Positions 52,601-58,600 of a DNA stretch of 64,000 bases are shown in pieces. Within the stretch, counting starts at the first letter, position 1. Each line of letters begins with the position of its first letter. The notes beneath the pieces were generated by a model. The model had not been told where the DNA came from and made no database searches. It saw only the letters and a list, made by a program, of their open reading frames with translations. The stretch lies in the NCBI GenBank assembly GCA_030765045.1, contig CM060972.1, forward strand, positions 4,724,905 to 4,788,904, read 5' to 3'. The DNA is from Tenodera sinensis. Its lineage: Eukaryota; Arthropoda; Insecta; Mantodea; Mantidae. The position numbers and the translations under genes were made by a program.

Positions 52601-55600
52601 TGTTATATACGGCGTTTTCAGGACATTGCCTCAAGTTTTAAGAGCATACCGTAGTCAACCATATCTCCCAACTTGAGTGCTTGTGATTTCTTTAGACGAA
52701 GGCATACTTCAAGGGCACCATGTGTCCCCAACTTAGAGACTGAAGTGGCAAATGTGAAGACGTCCAGGTAACTCCACCTGAAATGATGGTGAAACTAATG
52801 GACAGCTTCACTCATCGGATCCATGTGTGCATCGCATGGGATAGTGGTGATCTAACACATGTGATTTTCAAAAAATAAAAATAAAACATGACTTGTGTTA
52901 TTGTGTCATAAAATGGCATTACATTATCACTCTAGTCCTTTACATTCCCTAGTCAGTATTATATAGGACCTGTACTAAAATGGTACATTGTTTCTGCCAA
53001 GAAGAGACAGACTGGTAACAAGAGATGGAACAAAAGTCATACTTAAGTGCAATATTTCCATCCTGCTTTAGTTCATTCAAGAAGCCCATTTTGAATGAAT
53101 GTCTCACAAATAGATACTGATGAGTTGTCTTATTTAAGTAATCTCGATGAGATTTGATGTTCCGAGCTTCATGGTGGTAATAGCTTTGTGCCAGATCATA
53201 AAATGCGTTTTCTAATCTGAAACAGAATATACACATGTTAGGATTAATAATACTTCTTTTACATTTACTTACTGATAAAAAAAACAGTAATGTCTCTGCA
53301 AATGTTCGCCAAAGAGAATTGATTCTGTATATTTTTTGGTATTAATAAATGTTATTGATAACTATTCTTTATGTCAACAAACTTACTGTTGGTGTTTTTA
53401 AACACACAAGCCGTGTGAGGACAAAGTTTGAGAGGTAGATTTGGAACTGAAAAATTCTATGCCACAGATGGGATTTGAACCACAGACCTTCCACTTACGA
53501 ATTGGTTGGAGAATTCAATGTCATTCTGGCAGGTTGTCACAGTAGCTTAATGGTTAGAGCACCCTCCTGGTAAGTGCAGGGTCTGTGGTTCAAATCCCAG
53601 CTGTGGCACTGAATTTTTCAGTTCCAGTTCTACCTCTCAAATGTTACTGACTTCACTATTGTGCTGTTACCTGTGAGTATAACCCTGCAAATGATTGCCA
53701 TGGGGAAGGAAGAAGAGAGATTTTGCATTAAGTTCACAGCTTGCGCACAAAGCTTCTGCCCTTTCAGCTGCTAATTTGTCCTCTTCAGTGGGAAGTGGTG
53801 CTGTCTGCTGAATTAACAGAACTCCAATACGAGTGTTCCTTCCTTCTAAAGCTGCCCTGCAATTTCATTTATATTACATTAATAAGTCATTTTATGTCCA
53901 CAAAACTATACACTTTTAACTGATTTGTATGAAACTCCCATGAACCATACAGAATCTGAAAGAAAAAAAAATATATATATCACAATTGCACTTTTAACCT
54001 TCCAATGTACAGCCATGAAAAAATGATGCCCACCTCGGTAGCATAATGGTTAGCATGTCTGCCTCACGTTCAAGGGGTCGCGAGTTCGAATCTTGCTTAG
54101 GGTAAGTTATCCGGGTAAGGTTTTTTTCCAAGGTTTTCCCGTATCCTGGGAAGACGAATGTCGGGTAACTTAAAGCTCCATGGGCCTTGGGCTCATTTGA
54201 GCATCATTGCACTGTTTCATTCATTCACTGTCCGATATGACGTTACATTGGAGGACATTAATTAAAAAAAAAATTGAAAAATGATCGAGCACATTAAGAG
54301 AGCAGAATATTTCCAAGTCCCACGTCATGTTTACACAAGTCAATATTTCCAACGTACAGCTGAGTTTATTGATAGTCTGTTCCAAATGTTTCTGTCTGTT
54401 GGACACACCAGTAGGCAGTTTGCTACACTGCCCCTTTCATCAGGAACAAACACAAATGTGAGTGGTAATTCAACACACAGCTTTCCAATTACTAGTTTCT
54501 TGTTCCAAACTGTTACTAAACACAAGTTACACATTAACAAATACAGAGAGATCCAAATACACGTGAACCGCTACACTGTGTTTTTGACCTGCGAACGTGG
54601 AAATACGATAACAGCAGCTGATATACACAAGGTCACAAGCATCAATTTTTCTCTGCTCTGCTCACAATCAGTATTGAGTTGACATGATATCATACAATTG
54701 CATTATTACCAGGGTGCTTTATTATTTAGTCCTGTACTTAGTCACAAAGTGTATTATGGCTCAGAATTTATTTTCTACTGCACAGCATTTATTTATTATG
54801 ATTTTTACAAGTCAACAGTTGTCGTCCGTACATACATGAATACAATCTTGTGCGGTTTTTTTTAGAGAATTAACCGAACAGGAAGCGTGATTTTGCCTTT
54901 TTTCAACAAGGCTCTGCAACAGCTCATACAGTCAATCTTTCGATGAAAACAATTGAAAGTGTGTTTCAGGACAGAATTATTAGTCGAAATTTGTGGGTCC
55001 CTCGGTCCCCCGAACTAACCCCCTGCAATTTCTATCTCTGGGGTATCTTAAAGCACAAAGTGTACAAGACATACCCATACACCCTGGAAGAATTAAAACA
55101 AGCTATCAGTCAGGAAATTGCCAGCATTTCTCAACGAGAACTACGGCGAGTGATGGATAATTTCCTTAAGAGGTGCCAAAAATGTATGGACAACGACAGT
55201 GGCCAGTTTCAACATCTGCTGTAATTATATTGGTTAGTAAAGTCTTTAAAAGTAGTTTTAAAAATGCTGTATGGTTTTATCCACACTGTTCTATGACAGC
55301 GGCAGTTGGCGATGAGTGCAGAGCACCTATACAGACAAAACACAGCACAGCCGGTTCACAGTCTTTAGGATCACCCGTTATAATAAATAATTAGATATGC
55401 AGCTTCACTTATCTTTGGTGTAAGTTGTGAATACAAAAGACAGACTAAGGTTTCATGATTCATCAATCAAATTTTTAGTGATGACTCATGACTTATGAAT
55501 CATAAAGCCTTAGTCTATCTCTAATATTCAAAATTTACACCAATTGCTTTACAAGTTATATGTATTCAAAGCCTGAAATGTAACTTGTGGGAAATCTGTA

Positions 55601-58600
55601 TTTTATTTATGAACAGTTTTCATTTTTAGAGGGTTGAAATTGTAGCCCACTGTAGTTCCCCCTCTGTCTTTCATTCCACAATTACACTGGTATTTGTCAG
55701 TATTAGCCATTTACTGAAAAACGTTTAAAATTTACTTAAGCCATAGCACATGAGATTTAATTAAAGGATTTGCATTATCTGAACTATTTATCCACATTTT
55801 AGGTTCAAGCAGCAGACTTCCATGATGGATTCTACATATTATCTATCAACTATTTTAACTATTCATTCAACCATGAAAATAAAATCACACCATACACATG
55901 AACAATGTTAGTTAACATGGCTATATAGCCAATTTATAAGTATCCTTACAAAACCCTGTTACTTTCTCTATTGTGTCTATAGTAAACAAAACAGCACAAC
56001 AACCATTCGAGCCACCTACTGCCCACCATAGTCATCATGAGTGGAGTACAGTACTGCAGGTGGGACATGGTCAACGTCCCAGTTGCTCCTGGCCAGTTAC
56101 CGGTCTTCTCAACCAGGGACCACTGCTTTTCAATCAAGTAGCTCCTCAACTGGCCCCTCTGGGACCTAACAAGGCTGAGTGTACCCAGAACCAGGTCTCC
56201 CAGCAGAAAAAATCATCATGCCAGTACCAGGAATTGAATCTGGGTCTCTCACTTGTTAAGCAGCAGTGCTACCACTGTGCCATGGAGACAACATAAGTAC
56301 ATAGCAGAGAAACTAAAACTGTTACATTTACTTCATTCCTTGTTTTCATAAAATCAATTGGATACCTTACAGACTGCACTCGGGATGCACATTCCATGCT
56401 CTTTTCTTTCCAGAAAGTGTCATCCCAGTCGAGTTCATAAAAAATGATAACCACTGCAGGAATCTCATTCAAATGCTTCCTCATCCAATTGCACTTCAAG
56501 ATGCCTTTGGGGATGAACCAGTCGTAAGTGCTCCTCTGAAAACAAGATGCATCTCTGTTATTTTCTTATTTGTTGCAGCACTTAAAATATGCTACACTAC
56601 TATTATAAACTATTAGTTTAACTTCCTTGTGTGCAAATATAACAAATATTTTAGAGACTATAAACTTCACTTATCTTAGTATTTGCTGCAGGCTCTTGAA
56701 CTAAAACCTAAACTGCAGTTTCATGGTATATTTATCATAACATGAGTGTTACTCTTGTTTATGCTATCCCAAAAGAACAAAAAAACACAGACAAGACTTG
56801 TGCTTGAATTAACGTAACTTGGGTATTCTGACAGTTCCCTCGGCGTGCGCTATGCACGTGGCAGGGGAGTGGCACGGTGGTCTGTTGTCATGACAGCCAG
56901 GTTTGACCTTGAAGCAGCCAATAGACTTAGTAGCCACGCAATCCTGTCACAAAGTCTATTGGCTACTTCAGGGTCAAACCTGGCTGTCATGACAACAGAC
57001 CACTGTGCCACTCCCCTATCGCATGCGTAGTGCTTGCAGAGAGAACTGTCAGAGTACCCAAGTTACGTTAATTCAAGTATAGTATGTTGTGCGGGATGGC
57101 AGACTAATCAGTTTTTAAGATGAAATCCCTGGACACTGGAGAGCATCAAAGTTTGAGAATGAATGGTTGTGGTAATTTGTTAAGATTCATTTTGGTATCT
57201 TAATACGCGAGGTATGCAACCCTTTAGCCATCTGTGTACTGAGATGAAGGACCTCAGATCAATAACATTCTTGCAATGTGTTACATTCCTCCACACAAGT
57301 CCTTGGTGCACATCCTACTGTGTTGCTTGTGTAGTTTCCAGTACAATAATGATTTTTAACATCAGTGTGACATTTACCAGTACATAGCTGTGGAAGTGGC
57401 TGACATGAGCTCCAGTACACTTTGATGTAAATGTTGTTGTTGTTAGCTAACGCTGGATTTCTAACAATGAAGTCATTAACTCTCTTGTTCACTGATGGAT
57501 GGGAAGAGCACTAGAAGTGGCTGGGCACATTTGAAGGTGGTCTTGGTCCGTTTAATCTGGCAGATCACATAGAGGACAGGGTGGTGAAGAATATATCCCA
57601 ATTCTGTATAATGTTTTGCCAGACATGATCTTCCATTAATATAATGTTTTGCTTCTCGAGAAGTAGTCCCCGCCCGGAGATCCGAATGGGGGACTATTTT
57701 AACTCCAGAATATTTTATCCCTCGAGTAATAAATGGAAATAATTAGCAGTAAATGTAACTGCTTTTTAGAGAGCACCATATTTTTAAGTTTTGGCAGTCA
57801 CATTGCTCTCTCACAACCCCAAGAATGTCTGGAGGACCACACCTGTTGTTGGTTTACGGATCTCACTGACCTGAAGTAAAAAATGTATCGGCCATGGCTT
57901 TTGCTGATGATATTGTTTTAGTAGCAAAGGACAAAGCATCTGCTCAGTCACTTTTAGACTTAACTACCAGCAACTTGGCTGCAATTGGTTTGCGTATCAA
58001 TCCATTAAAATGCAATGTCATAAATATCAAACATGGTAAATTTAGTGCAACTTCTAAAATAAAATTTGGCTCAAATGTTTTAGAGCCAATCAAAGAAAAC
58101 GAAAACATAAAATATTTGGGTGTAAATTTCACGAATGAAATCCAGTTGGATAAGAATAAGATAACCAAACATTTGGAAAAAGATTTGAATTCACTTTCTT
58201 ATTCCAACTTGCTCAAAGCAGATCAAAAATTAAATATCATTAATCAATATATTTGGCCTGGATTAGTTTATTCCCTTCAAAGTACACCACTGAATAAGAT
58301 TCCATCCTCCTTTTTAGAAGATATTGATAAATTAATAAGAACATCCGTCAAAGAAATAGTTGGGCTACCACATGACTGCCCCAATGATATGATATAAGCT
58401 CCACGTAATCTTCGAGGAATAGGACTAATTAGAGCTGGTTGGGAGGCTTATATACAACATTTCAATATAGCTCAGAAGCTTTCACAAATACACTACGCTT
58501 GTGTCGAGATACTCAGAAAGAGAAGAAAGAAGCCCTTTCCAATTTGAACATTGACATTAACGATGAAATCATGTCAAAATCAGGACGATGGCTTCGAAAA

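Noticed and set aside
55440..55470. TGATGA...GAAAC on the minus strand as a hammerhead
   Set aside because: Only five bases lie between the boxes, so no stem II can form.
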